Shown here: positions 45,232 through 55,200 of the stretch, in pieces
Layout of the letters: each line of letters starts with the position of its first letter
How positions within the stretch are numbered: the first letter of the stretch is position 1
Assembly: GCF_945859705.1 (NCBI RefSeq)
Contig: NC_079135.1
Coordinates: forward strand, 124,304,551 to 124,368,550
From: Episyrphus balteatus
Lineage: Eukaryota > Arthropoda > Insecta > Diptera > Syrphidae
Direction of reading: 5' to 3'
Length of the DNA stretch: 64,000 nt
Notes under the pieces: generated by a model
What the model saw: the letters and a program-made list of their open reading frames with translations, nothing else
Database searches by the model: none
What the model was told of the DNA's origin: nothing
Translations under genes and position numbers: made by a program

Positions 45232-46437
45232 ATGACGTCAAGAAATCTAACAGAAGTATTTGTTATAATGCGTAATAATGCATCAAAAAATCGAAATTTA
45301 TATTCCGACGATAGGGTAGGCCAAAGAAATAAAAAAAAAAGAATTACAAAATTATCGATCTGTTGATTCATGTCCAGCTGTTAAAAGAGTTTTTTTTTTT
45401 TCTTAAATTTATTTAGCGTGGAAGTGATGCAGAAAAACTACTTAAAAGATCATTGCATGATGCCGAAGAAGGAATGGAAATGCGTGATGAATATGGATCT
45501 CCACCAATTTGGGTAGACAAACTCGAAGAGGCACAATATTCCATGTCAAAGTAAACTAAACTATTTCCATTTACTTTGAACTATCATAATATTATTTATA
45601 TTTGCTTTTATTTGAAGAATCAAACCTAAATTAGATGAACTCGGTTCACTCCATGCCAGACATCTCCTCCGTCCTGCATTCGATGAGAATTGCGAGGAAG
45701 AACAACAAATCGAAATACTCTCCCAAGAGATTTCCAAACTTATCACATCAACCCACAGACACATCCAGTGTATTCGATCGAGTCTGGGTGTTGGCAATAG
45801 GACAGAGCAACGATTGACATCAAATGTCGTTACTTACCTTCTCTTGTCCTTGCAGGAACTCACTTTCAAATTTCGTAATAGCCAAAGTGGCTATGTTAGG
45901 CAGTTGAATTCACGAGAAGAACGATCACAAAAGTATTTCGAAACACCTGACTTCACTACTATCGATTTGGATACCAAGAGCCAAAGTAATTTTGTCGAAA
46001 CTTTCGACAACTTCCTTCAGCCTGCTTCAACATCGTCTAATGCAACGGCATTTTATGAAGAAACCGATGATCAAATTGATGAACATTTCCAAAGACCAGT
46101 TGCAAATCGAATGACTCAACAGCAGTTGCTGCTTTTCGAAGAGGAAAACTCCAAACTAGCCGAACACCGAGAGCAAGAAGTTTCAAAAATCGTCAAATCC
46201 ATTTTTGATTTGAATGATATCTTTAAGGATCTCTCACATATGGTTCAGGAACAAGGCACTGTACTGGATCGAATTGACTATAATGTCGAACAGACACAAA
46301 CAAGAGTTTCCGAAGGCTTGAAACAACTACATCGAGCTGAGATGTACCAAAGAAAGAATCGCAAAATGTGTTGCATTATGCTATTGGCGGGAATAACTCT
46401 CTTTATGTTGATTTTACTTATTTTTACAAAATTCTAA
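45232..46437 (+). CDS. Syx16: Syntaxin 16, Golgi/endosome t-SNARE
   Basis: Three exons (45232-45315, 45417-45550 and 45618-46437) join in frame to give 345 residues. Syntaxin 16 is the Qa-SNARE for endosome-to-trans-Golgi fusion. The N-terminal MTSRNLTEVFVIMRN is the short peptide that in the family binds the Sec1/Munc18 protein Vps45. An Habc helical region follows, including FRNSQSGYVRQLNSREERSQ. The SNARE motif spans about residues 250-315 (HREQEVSKIVKSIFDLNDIF, VQEQGTVLDRIDYNVEQTQT) with the expected central Gln. A C-terminal transmembrane anchor (about 321-343) follows the NRKM junction. The frame stays open across 45618-45813, joining the two halves. The gene converges on Pno1. Polyadenylation signal-like AATAAA is at 46496. 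Confidence 0.95.
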
Positions 46438-46464
46438 TTAAAGTGTCGCTCTTGTTACTTATTA

Positions 46465-46553
46465 TATTCCAAAATTCATATTTATTTAAACTTTCAATAA
46501 AAATCATAAACACAAAGAAAAAATGCTTACATCCTTTCAGATTGCCATGGCCC
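46465..46553. repeat. Partial duplicate of the Pno1 3' end
   Basis: The segment starting TATTCCAAAATTCATATTTA and running through ATGCTTACATCCTTTC-AGATTGCCAT matches 49616-49732, which covers the Pno1 3' UTR and last codons. About 25 bp of coding sequence (49691-49716) are deleted relative to Pno1. It lies directly after the Syx16 stop codon. Confidence 0.8.
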
Positions 46554-46898
46554 CTATTATGGTTGTCAAATATCAACATGATATTTATCAAAAGGAATGA
46601 ATCGGTATTACCGTAATCGACTATCAAAATTTTTGGTCAACTGTATCCTTGCTGTAAATTTGAGATCTATTGTGAATAGTTTGATAAACCTGATATTATG
46701 GATGCCAAAAATGTTCCTATGTATCAAATTTTTCATCAATTGCATATTTCTTCCCGATAGATTTTTCTCATATTTTTTTTACTAAAAAACGTCGTTGTTG
46801 GACTTCAAATAAAATAGGTTTTGTGGAAAAAACTATATTGCAATAAAAAATAGTGTCAGTGAATAATGTCGTCGATATCGATAGAATAATTTTTTGGA

Positions 46899-47152
46899 AT
46901 GGACGAAAATGATGAAGAAATTCGATTTGAGGAAGCCAATATAGGAAGAAAAACACGGGATACTTCAAATCCATTGGTCTTGAGAGAAGATATGTGAGTG
47001 GTATTTTAATTTCAACTCATTGTCCGCTAATCGTTGTCTGCAGTTTTTTACTGAATTTCCGACTTTCTAAAGAAGCATTCGTAGTTGTAGATGATTTCTG
47101 TTGCCAACTGAATGGTCCAGGGGAAAAACGGCATATGTACACTTTTTGACAA
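46899..47152 (+). pseudogene. HARBI1-like transposase N-terminal scrap
   Basis: ATG at 46899 starts MDENDEEIRFEEANIGRKTR. Across a possible 50-bp intron (46994-47043, GT-AG) the frame continues into FLLNFRLSKEAFVVVDDF and ends in a stop after about 37 further residues. NPL...FRLSKEAF is the typical N-terminus of Harbinger-type transposases. The catalytic part is missing. Confidence 0.55.
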
Positions 47153-47375
47153 AAATAAACTAATGATGAGGTCTTGTAGTGTTTACTGAGCACTATTTAA
47201 TGGGATCCTTACTTTTATAAAACAAATTTAAGCTTTGCTGAAAAAATAAATAAAATTTGTGCTTTAAGTACTAATTTGTATGGAGAACAAAATTTTAAAA
47301 TGTGTTTTCTCGAAAAGAGTTGGAATGGACTTATGCTGTTTTTCCCCTGGACCCTTCAACTATTCTAGCCCTAAG

Positions 47376-48396
47376 GGTCAATTTATTGAGCCTCCATTAA
47401 ACTTAAATCACCATTAAAAAAGGGAATTTTAAATTTAAAAACTAAATTCGTTTAATTTTTAACTAACAGAGCATTCAATTTAAAGTAAGACACCAAATTA
47501 TTCGACCTTTTAAGAAGGATATTTAAAGTTAATGAGAGTTAAAAAGAGGATATCTATTTATTCACTCTCCATTAGCTTTAACTGTCATTTTATTTATTGT
47601 TTCATTATTTATTTGAAAATTTGTGAGTCAATTAAGATATCAATCATTTCAAAAAGCATGAAATATGGATAATGGAATATTTATTGAATTTATGTGATGA
47701 GGATGAAGAAAATTCGCTTGAACCCAAACGATGGCTTAATTTTGTTAAACCAAACCATCGTTGGTTTGGAATTATTTGAACGGGTGTGGAGTAGATAAAG
47801 CTCAAGACTAATTTAATTTCATAGGCCTAACATTTGTTTAAAATTTATGATGTGAAATGGTCAACTACTCATTAAATAAGGCTTTTACGCATTTGTATCA
47901 ATACGAATTTCTATTGCCGATTTTGTGGGTGTATCCCTTTTGTATGCTACAGCTAACGTTATGTGGGCCATTGTCAATTGTCACATCTACTAGAACAATA
48001 CTTAACTCGTTGTTTTACTTTCGGATAGCATGTAACGCATATTTAATTTTAGCGAACTGATGCACATATGTATATATCACTCTTAAAAGTATCTACTTAT
48101 ATTCTATTATACGCGCTTCTTCATCATTTTAAACAAGAAAACAAAAATCAAATCTCTTTTATTTAAAAAATTATTAGATTCTGACAGATCTATTTTTAAA
48201 ATAAATAAAAAATCCTTGGGATTTTTTTAACAGAGTTTTAAATTTAAAGTTTTCATTGACAACAAAGAATTTAACTAAGGAAGAGTGAATAAAATGAATA
48301 TTTAATGGAATCTCCTTAATGGCGTAAATAGTTTAATAACGCTTTTAACGAAAACGACAAAATCTAATATTTAATGGATGCTCAATAAATTGGCTC
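47376..48396. mobile_element. Inverted-repeat element, about 1 kb
   Basis: Ends GTCAATTTATTGAGCCTCCA (47376) and TGGATGCTCAATAAATTGGC (to about 48395) are inverted with one or two differences. The subterminal motif ATTAAA(T) is repeated often. Short frames inside (for example the stretch from about 47670 reading MEYLLNLCDEDEENSLEPKR) may be relics of an encoded protein, but I recognise no domain. Confidence 0.65.
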
Positions 48397-49118
48397 TAAA
48401 TCAAGTAAATATTTGTTCACAAATAAAACAAACCTAATTAAACAAATTACTTAAATTGTTTTTTCGAATAACAATCCGCAAGTAAAAAAAACGACTGAAT
48501 AAATTAATATGAAATGAAAATTCGAAACAAAACAGCGCATATTCATAATTGTTTTTTAATCAATGTTCACAATAGAGAAAAATTTATCAACTTGCAACCG
48601 TAATACCAAAATGTATATTAATTGATAAGTTTATCGTTTATCTATCAATTGATATTTGACAACCGTAATATGGGCCTAGAATTTTTGTAAAGCTTGTTTA
48701 TCAGTATTTTGGGCAGACAATACTCCTGGCTTAGAATAGCAGTAACAATTATCCGACTTGAACACAATTCAAAATGTATGGACCTCAGCAACTAATGTAT
48801 CTTTGAAAAATGACTGAGCATATTCCTAGTTCTAAATTCGGAATTTTTAGCAGCACTGTATTTGATGTCAAATTCCTCTAAAAAAAAAAAATCGATTTAA
48901 AATAGATTTTTTGTTCAGTAAAACATGCTCGGCACATTGTTTACGACACGTAAAACGCATTGTGATCGATTTTAATTCGATTTTTTTTAAAAGGAATTCG
49001 ATACAAGACAACATTCTAAAAAGCATTTATTCATTGATTTTATTTTTTATTAAAACCAAATTAAACCAAAATTCATACATTGTTATTTGATATTTTTTTA
49101 AATTACTTTAATTTTTTA

Positions 49119-49259
49119 ATGGCGTTTTCGATTGGCAGTCCGGAAGCGTCCGGAATCATTCTGAAAGCGTTTTATTCGCACAAAACTGATAGTTTTGTGT
49201 GAATAAAACTTTTTCAGAATGATTCCGGACGCTTCCGGACTGCCAATCGAAAACGCCAT
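49119..49259. mobile_element. Near-perfect 141-bp palindromic MITE
   Basis: Arms of about 65 bp start ATGGCGTTTTCGATTGGCAG and include GTCCGGAAGCGTCCGGAAT. The centre is an AACTGATAGTT loop. The low divergence between arms suggests recent origin. Confidence 0.9.
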
Positions 49260-49315
49260 AAGTTTAAGAAATAAATGTATAAATACTTGATTTTTGTTCA
49301 AATTTTAAATAATGG

Positions 49316-49449
49316 CGCAAAATTTTAAACGATTAAATAAATTGCTAAAGCCATTTTAGTAAGTTACTATGTCAAGAATCAGGCTGATTTTTAACTTAGT
49401 AACTTACTAAATGACTTTAGTAATTTTAGTAAATCGTTTAAAATTTTGC
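49316..49449. mobile_element. Palindromic repeat, GCGCAAAATTTTAAACGATT ends
   Basis: Arms at 49316-49370 and 49395-49449 share CAAAATTTTAAACGATT and TTTTAGTAAGTTACTA in inverted order. Confidence 0.75.
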
Positions 49450-49679
49450 ACTAATATTTTTTAATTTGATTTAAACCTGAAGATGAGAAGAATTCTCGAA
49501 AACGTTTATTAAATTAACATTTATATGAATATAAGAAAATATTCTTTATCTATTATTTATTTAAAGAACTCATATAGGTAGTCTCCAAGAAAGTAATTTT
49601 CTACTAATTCAAATATATTCCAAAATTCATATTTATTCAAACTTTCAATAAAAATCATCAATACAAAAAAAAAAAATGC

Positions 49680-50455
49680 TTACATCCTTTCTGCTAGACG
49701 ACTTGCCACCGATCTAAGATTGCCATAAACTTTGTTTGGAGGTGAACCAAGAATCAAATTACAAATAGCTCGACGAGCTAATTGAATGTTTTGGTAGCTT
49801 CCTAGGACGTGAATTTTGCTATCAGCCAGAACGATACGGGTTTTGGTTACATTTTCAATTGTAAACTTTGTCCGTCCACCTTTTCCGGCTAGACGACCAA
49901 TTGCGCGACTCATGTGATCACCTTTTAATGTCTTGACATCTTTAACTTCGAAACTTTCGACGAATAAATCTTCAAGACGCAACAGTGCAAGTGCATCGTC
50001 GACTTCGAAGCCACAGAGGAAGGCTTTGACAAAGTCAGCACCTTTTTGTAAATTAGAAATGTCGGGTGTTTCGGGACTTATTCGCAGTTCAACTTGACGG
50101 GCTTTTGTATTGAAACGTATTTGTAGTTTCATGTGTTCTACGACGGGTGTAAATATTTTCATCCAATGTTCTTTCAGGGATGAAAATCTGAAATTAATTT
50201 TTTTTAATTTATAAAAAATTAATTGAATTTCGAAGAAAACAATTCAAGTAACCTGTGAGGTGGTACACCAATTTTACGAATTTCATTTTTAGTTCGTTTA
50301 GCTCGGGGCACTGTGTGAGATTTGACAACACCTTCGATGCCTGTTGCCTCATCGATTTGCATGAGATCGGTTTCATCGTTGGCGGAGCGTTTTTTAGCTT
50401 TTTTTGTTTCCTTTTCGGGCAGAAAGACATCGGCTTTAATATTTTCAGCTTCCAT
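49680..50455 (-). CDS. Pno1: PNO1, KH-domain 40S ribosome assembly factor
   Basis: Two exons (50455-50253 and 50187-49680) join in frame to give 236 residues, close to the human length of about 250. Pno1 (Dim2) binds the pre-18S rRNA 3' region in pre-40S particles, in the nucleolus and cytoplasm, and works with the Nob1 nuclease. A charged N-terminal third precedes the conserved core: WMKIFTPVVEHMKLQIRFN, RLEDLFVESFEVKDVKTLKG, DHMSRAIGRLAGKGGRTKFT, the KH signature GRLAGKGGRTKF, and GSYQNIQLARRAICNLILGS. It ends NLRSVASRLAERM. The protein is highly conserved, so the call is secure. The 3' end faces Syx16, and a partial duplicate of that end lies 3.2 kb away beside Syx16. Confidence 0.95.
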
Positions 50456-51009
50456 TGTGTATATTTTATTGAATTTAGAGTGATTTTGTTGGAAAATTTT
50501 ATGTTTTTATTTACTGCGTTATAGAAAAACAAAACAGTGCTACGCAGCCATGTGCCTTGAAAGAAGTGTCATCTGTCATTTTGACAAATGTCAAAATATT
50601 ATTCGTTAAGTTTGTTATTCGTTCAGTTTTAAAGGTGTAATCAGAATGATTTGTAGTACTTTTAAGTTAAGGGAGTGTAGCCACTTTATTTTTTTTAACT
50701 ACAAAATTATGTCTTGACCATATCGAAAATATATGCTATATGCAGTAGCGGTACGGGTAAATGAATGTTGGGTGATGAGCCCACTGTCATCCCAACTAAC
50801 ATTTCAGCTTCGGTTAAGGTATTACAAAAGCTACATTTTAGCTTCTTTTAAACTTTAGTAAGGTTGTTGGGCATGGAAAAAGGAGAACGTTATACAAGTT
50901 TGATCCTCTATAAGGATCTTAAACGAAGCTTTACCGAAGCTCTACAGAAGCTTTGAGATTTGACAGATAACTTCGGAAGAGCTTGTATAGCTCTTTAATA
51001 CAAACAAAA

Positions 51010-51201
51010 AAGAATTTTTTTTTAACTGTTTTTAAATCATGAATTTTATCTTTTGATCTGATATTATATATATTATTCCATTAGTTTTTAGTATATCTAT
51101 TAATAATAATTTTAAAAGTATATAATTTGTTTGCCACACCCAGGAATCGAACTTCGTATCTGCTTGGTGGTAGTCCACCACTCTTACCCATTCGGCCATC
51201 C
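51010..51201 (-). mobile_element. tRNA-derived SINE
   Basis: On the minus strand the head at 51201-51130 resembles a tRNA. It has an A-box-like TGGCCGAATGGGTAAG (51199-51184), an anticodon-arm-like hairpin GTGG/CCAC and a B-box-like GTTCGATTCC (51152-51143). Acceptor-stem pairing is absent, so it is not a working tRNA gene. An AT-rich body and a poly-A-like tail extend to about 51010. Confidence 0.6.
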
Positions 51202-51215
51202 TAGTATATTCATTA

Positions 51216-51378
51216 AGGCTTGGCCACACTGGAGGGTATGCGGTAGCGGTACGGGTAGCGGTGAGGGTACTTGTATGAAAAAAATTCCAAACTGACACAT
51301 CAACGTTCAGGTGTGGAATTTTTTTAAGTACAAATATCGTTACCGCTATACCGCATACCCTCCGGTGTGGCCAAGCCT
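51216..51378. mobile_element. MITE, AGGCTTGGCCACACTGGAGG, tandem copy 1
   Basis: Inverted ends are flanked by TTA at 51213-51215 and 51379-51381. Arms include GGGTATGCGGTAGCGGTA. Nearly identical to the next copy. Confidence 0.9.
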
Positions 51379-51381
51379 TTA

Positions 51382-51545
51382 AGGCTTGGCCACACTGGAG
51401 GGTATGCGGTAGCGGTACGGGTAGCGGTGAGGGTGTACTTGTATGAAAAAAATTCCAAACTGACACATCAACGTTCAGGTGTGGAATTTTTTTAGTACAA
51501 ATATCGTTACCGCTATACCGCATACCCTCCGGTGTGGCCAAGCCT
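51382..51545. mobile_element. MITE, AGGCTTGGCCACACTGGAGG, tandem copy 2
   Basis: Flanked by TTA at 51379-51381 (shared with copy 1) and 51546-51548. It differs from copy 1 by small indels (GAGGGTGTACTTG against GAGGGTACTTG, and one T in the middle). The minus-strand frame 51032-51541 is only read-through of the two copies. Confidence 0.9.
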
Positions 51546-52244
51546 TTAATGAAATCAAAAAATTAATCAGTTCAAATAGCAAAAAAATTTCCGAAGTAAA
51601 TTATTCAATGTCAAAACCAAAAAGTGTCCGAGCTAGATTATTTAATATCAAAACCAAAAATCGAATACAAAACTTAGTAATTTCTGTAAAGCTTCTATAA
51701 ATTCATTAAACAGGCTTATAAGAAAAACAAGCTTTCTTCGTTTAAGTTTCATTAATAGTATTTAAACAACTTATTAGAAGTTGTTAAACAAGTCCGAACT
51801 TCTATAAGCACTCAAATTCTGAAGCAAGCTCAATACAAGCTGTATAAAAGGTAGAACCTGCGAGATTTCAATTTACAGAAGCTGTTGTGCTAGTTGGGAT
51901 ACCTGGGTGAAATGCATATGGAGTTGAGGTCACTTAAACTTTTTAATTGCATTTCTTCAAATCTCCAAGTATCCAATCCAAATATGAAAAAAATGTGTAT
52001 GATTCGTGATTCACGACACTGTGTAACACGCAAATAAAAAATATCAAATACAAGCAACAACTTAAAAAAGCACATACCCGCAAAACTATTAAAAAGTGCT
52101 AAAAGTCAATTTTTCAATTAAACTAAATTGGCAACGCTGTTTGACAGATTTGTCAAAAACAAAGCAAAAACATAAACCTACGAACAAGTTTACAAGTTTT
52201 TTTTTTTGTATTTTGTATTCGTACTTTAATTCAAGTCTTGTATA

Positions 52245-55200
52245 ATGGAGATATGTGAAGAAAATATTCAAAATTTAGCCGAAGAAAAGATTACCCTAGG
52301 TCAAAATTTAATAGAACAACTAGATAATTTCAAGTCCATCCCAGGTGCGCAAAAAATTCAACGTAAAATCAACCAGGAAATCAAATTTTTACAAAAGGTA
52401 TGATTGGGGTTTGTACATCTGGTAATTTCTTCTCTTCTAATAATTTGATAGAAATAAACAAAGACATTTGCAAACTCATTTTATCCATCAGGTTGTTTCA
52501 ACAAACTCGATAAAATTGAATCATGTTATGTGCAGCAATTTGACTCATTACCAATTTCTGGTAAAAATCCTTGAGCTTCAGAAAGATGTTGTTCATATTG
52601 ATTGTGGGTTTCCTGTGGAAGAACGCAACAATCCATTGAGGGTTGACATTGTTTGTGACAATGGACTTAAATGGATAAAAGGTATTAATTCAACATAATT
52701 ATTTATACAATTCATACAAACAAATCATTGAAGCAATCGCAAGGAACTCAAAGTCGTTAACAGATGCTGCAGCTGGTCGAGCTAGCTATGGAGCAAAGAG
52801 CATTCTCGATCAAGCTGAGGAGTTTGTATATGCGGCCGATCAAAACCTTTGTATGTTTCGCAAACCCAAGGTATGTGAAATTCGAAAAAGAAATTTTTTT
52901 AATCAGTATAGAACAGGTATAATCGGCCTTATTATGAATTCCATACGTATCGGAAATCGGAAAAAACAATCATGAAATCCGTTTGGAAATATCATACAAA
53001 TCGTCACTACTATCGGATTTTGTGATTGATTTTTCGGGAATCGTAGAAAATTCCCGATGTACGAATGGAATTCGTGGTACCTAAGGCCAAATAGTAATTT
53101 AAAAAAAATTGTTACACTCATGAAACTTGGCAAAAAGTTTGCTTTTGGAATATGAACCAAGGATTAAGAATCTATAAAAAAAATTTGAGCGAAGGGCTGT
53201 TTCACTTATTGTTTCGATAAAAAGTTGAACGTTTATACGTTATACATGAATCATTGGATTTTTGGGACGAATTACAGATTTTACTGGCTCTTGCTTTGCT
53301 CTTCGAAATGAAAATAATGTAGAAGGATTTGACCTGGAGCCTGCATTAAAGTTTTTCATATATATACTATTTGAAGAGGTCACTACAAGAAGGGTAGAAG
53401 GGTATCATCATTATAATAATTCAAAATATCAAAGATATGAAAAGAAAAATGTAAAGTATAATTTTGTATTCGAGATTCGAGTTTATTCGAGATATTCTGA
53501 CTTCAGCAATTTATTGTGAGAGTTTGCTGAACTGCATCCATCTGTACTGTATGCTCCTTCTATTTCCTTAAGACCCAGACCGTTTCTGGCAATTGATTCT
53601 CATCATACGCTTTACGGACAGCGTAAATCGATTTCTGCAAGTTGTAGCTTATTTAACCAGTATTATTCAAATTTGGATATATCTATGTCTAGGAGCTTAT
53701 TTAAGAGTCGCCTATTAACTTTGCTTAGCTAATTTATTTTTAATTAAATTTCTTATTCCTTGCATGTATTTATTAAATAATTGTTACTTTTTTTCAAAAT
53801 CTGTTGAATGCAAATTCGTAGATTAGTTACTTAATTAAATAAATAAATAAACACTCTTTCACCCAATTTTTTTAATGAAAATTCTTTATTCTTAATTCCT
53901 ATCCCAAACGCAACGTTTTTCCCAAATTTTATTAGGGTGGCCCATCAATTTTTTTTTACTAAAAAAAAAAAAAAATAACACCCTTTCAAACATGATATTC
54001 ATTTAGACACTTTAGATGCTTGCTTCCAATCTCAAAAGTAACATAATTGCTTAATTTTTCCAATTATTTTCTCTACACCTTAAAAACACCATTTCACATG
54101 AAAAAAATGTATAGACCTATTTTATTCATAATTCCCATGGCAAAGACAACATTTTTAGTAGATTTCGTAAGGTTACCTTTAATACAACTGATTTTTGCTT
54201 TGGTTTACAATTATTACACAATTATTTTAAAATCATTCGAGCATGGCATTGCTGTCTGCTTGATTGACAACATTTAAAAATACTGACAATTTAAGAAAAT
54301 TAAGTTACAGCTATTAACTAGAAATATTCTTATAGTAGTATTTAGTTTCTATAACTAAGAGCTATTTTACAAACTTTGAACATCTTTGGTACGTCCATTT
54401 CATTTAGTAGGCCTATAAATTCATTCTAAATTCAAATGTATGTCTTCATGTTTCCCCTAAGACCGGGCACCTTCCGACAAATTGATAAATCTCCTCTCGT
54501 TCTGATGTGTTCAACATATCGCAAATGATCAGTAGCCCTTCACGATGCGGAATAAAATTTTGATTTAGCAGCTCCCCTCTTAGTCGAAACATACATGGTA
54601 TTTGTTCGATAGTAAAATCGTCTCGAAAATATTGAGGTCATAATTGAGTATTCTATAAATCTGCCGATGTAGATGTAAATGAAATATTTTTACAAATTTT
54701 CATTGGGATACCATTTTGTGCCCTAGTATTTGTGGTAATAATTCTTAATTTCATCAATTCTTAAAAAAAAAGCACCCTTTCACTCAATATAATTTTGTAG
54801 AATCCTTCACAAGGTTTAAAAAATTAAGAAAATTTATTAAACCTTTTATGACACCTTTCTTAAACATAACTCAACTCCTTATGGATTCTTTGTCTCTGCT
54901 TTGTATAAAAGCTTCATACCGAATTCATCAGTGTATCATGGTTTTCTCATGGGTTTGATTCGGTTATATTTTACCTGTTGAAGTCAAAAAACAAAAACCC
55001 TTGCGTTTAATCGCTCAATAACTTTTCTTAGAGCAATTGTATTGGCTTTGTTTATTTTCATTAGATTTAGCATTAAAAAATAACTCAAAAGCATGTGTTA
55101 TATTATGATAACGTATCACAAACATTTTTTCACTTCTTTGTTGACCTTCAACCGCTCCCTCTTTTCCGCGAAAAAAACACCTATTCACCCAATTTTTTGT

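Larger units (their letters stand above)
46438..49679. other. Repeat-filled gap between convergent Syx16 and Pno1
   Basis: This 3.2-kb gap holds a partial duplicate of the Pno1 3' end (46465-46553), a HARBI1-like transposase scrap (46899-47152), a 1-kb inverted-repeat element (47376-48396) and two palindromes (49119-49259 and 49316-49449). I see no host gene. Confidence 0.6.
50791..51898. mobile_element. Composite 1.1-kb insertion with CCCAACTA ends
   Basis: The left end CCCAACTAACATTTCAGCTTC and right end GAAGCTGTTGTGCTAGTTGGG are inverted copies with a few differences. AT flanks both sides (50789-50790 and 51899-51900). It interrupts a repeat whose uninterrupted relative is at 63461-63560. 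Many AAGCTTC/GAAGCTT motifs lie near both ends. A SINE and two MITEs are nested inside. Confidence 0.75.
50456..52244. other. Divergent promoter region broken by insertions
   Basis: This lies between Pno1 (-) and the C7orf25 homologue (+), so it must hold both promoters. Most of it (50770-51950) is a dispersed repeat carrying a 1.1-kb insertion, detailed separately. A piece at 50720-50760 (GCAGTAGCGGTACGGGTA) is related to the 51216 MITEs. Confidence 0.5.

Noticed and set aside
49116..49301. Minus-strand frame of 61 codons
   Set aside because: It lies in a palindromic MITE.
51130..51201. Functional tRNA gene on the minus strand
   Set aside because: A and B boxes are present but the acceptor arms do not pair, and a SINE-like AT-rich tail follows.
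51032..51541. Minus-strand frame of 169 codons
   Set aside because: It reads through two MITE copies; the repeated peptide segments come from the tandem duplication.
52452..52491. Earlier acceptor for exon 2 of the C7orf25 homologue (AG at 52451 or 52463)
   Set aside because: After the phase-0 donor at 52397 both give early stops, whereas the AG at 52490-52491 restores family sequence.
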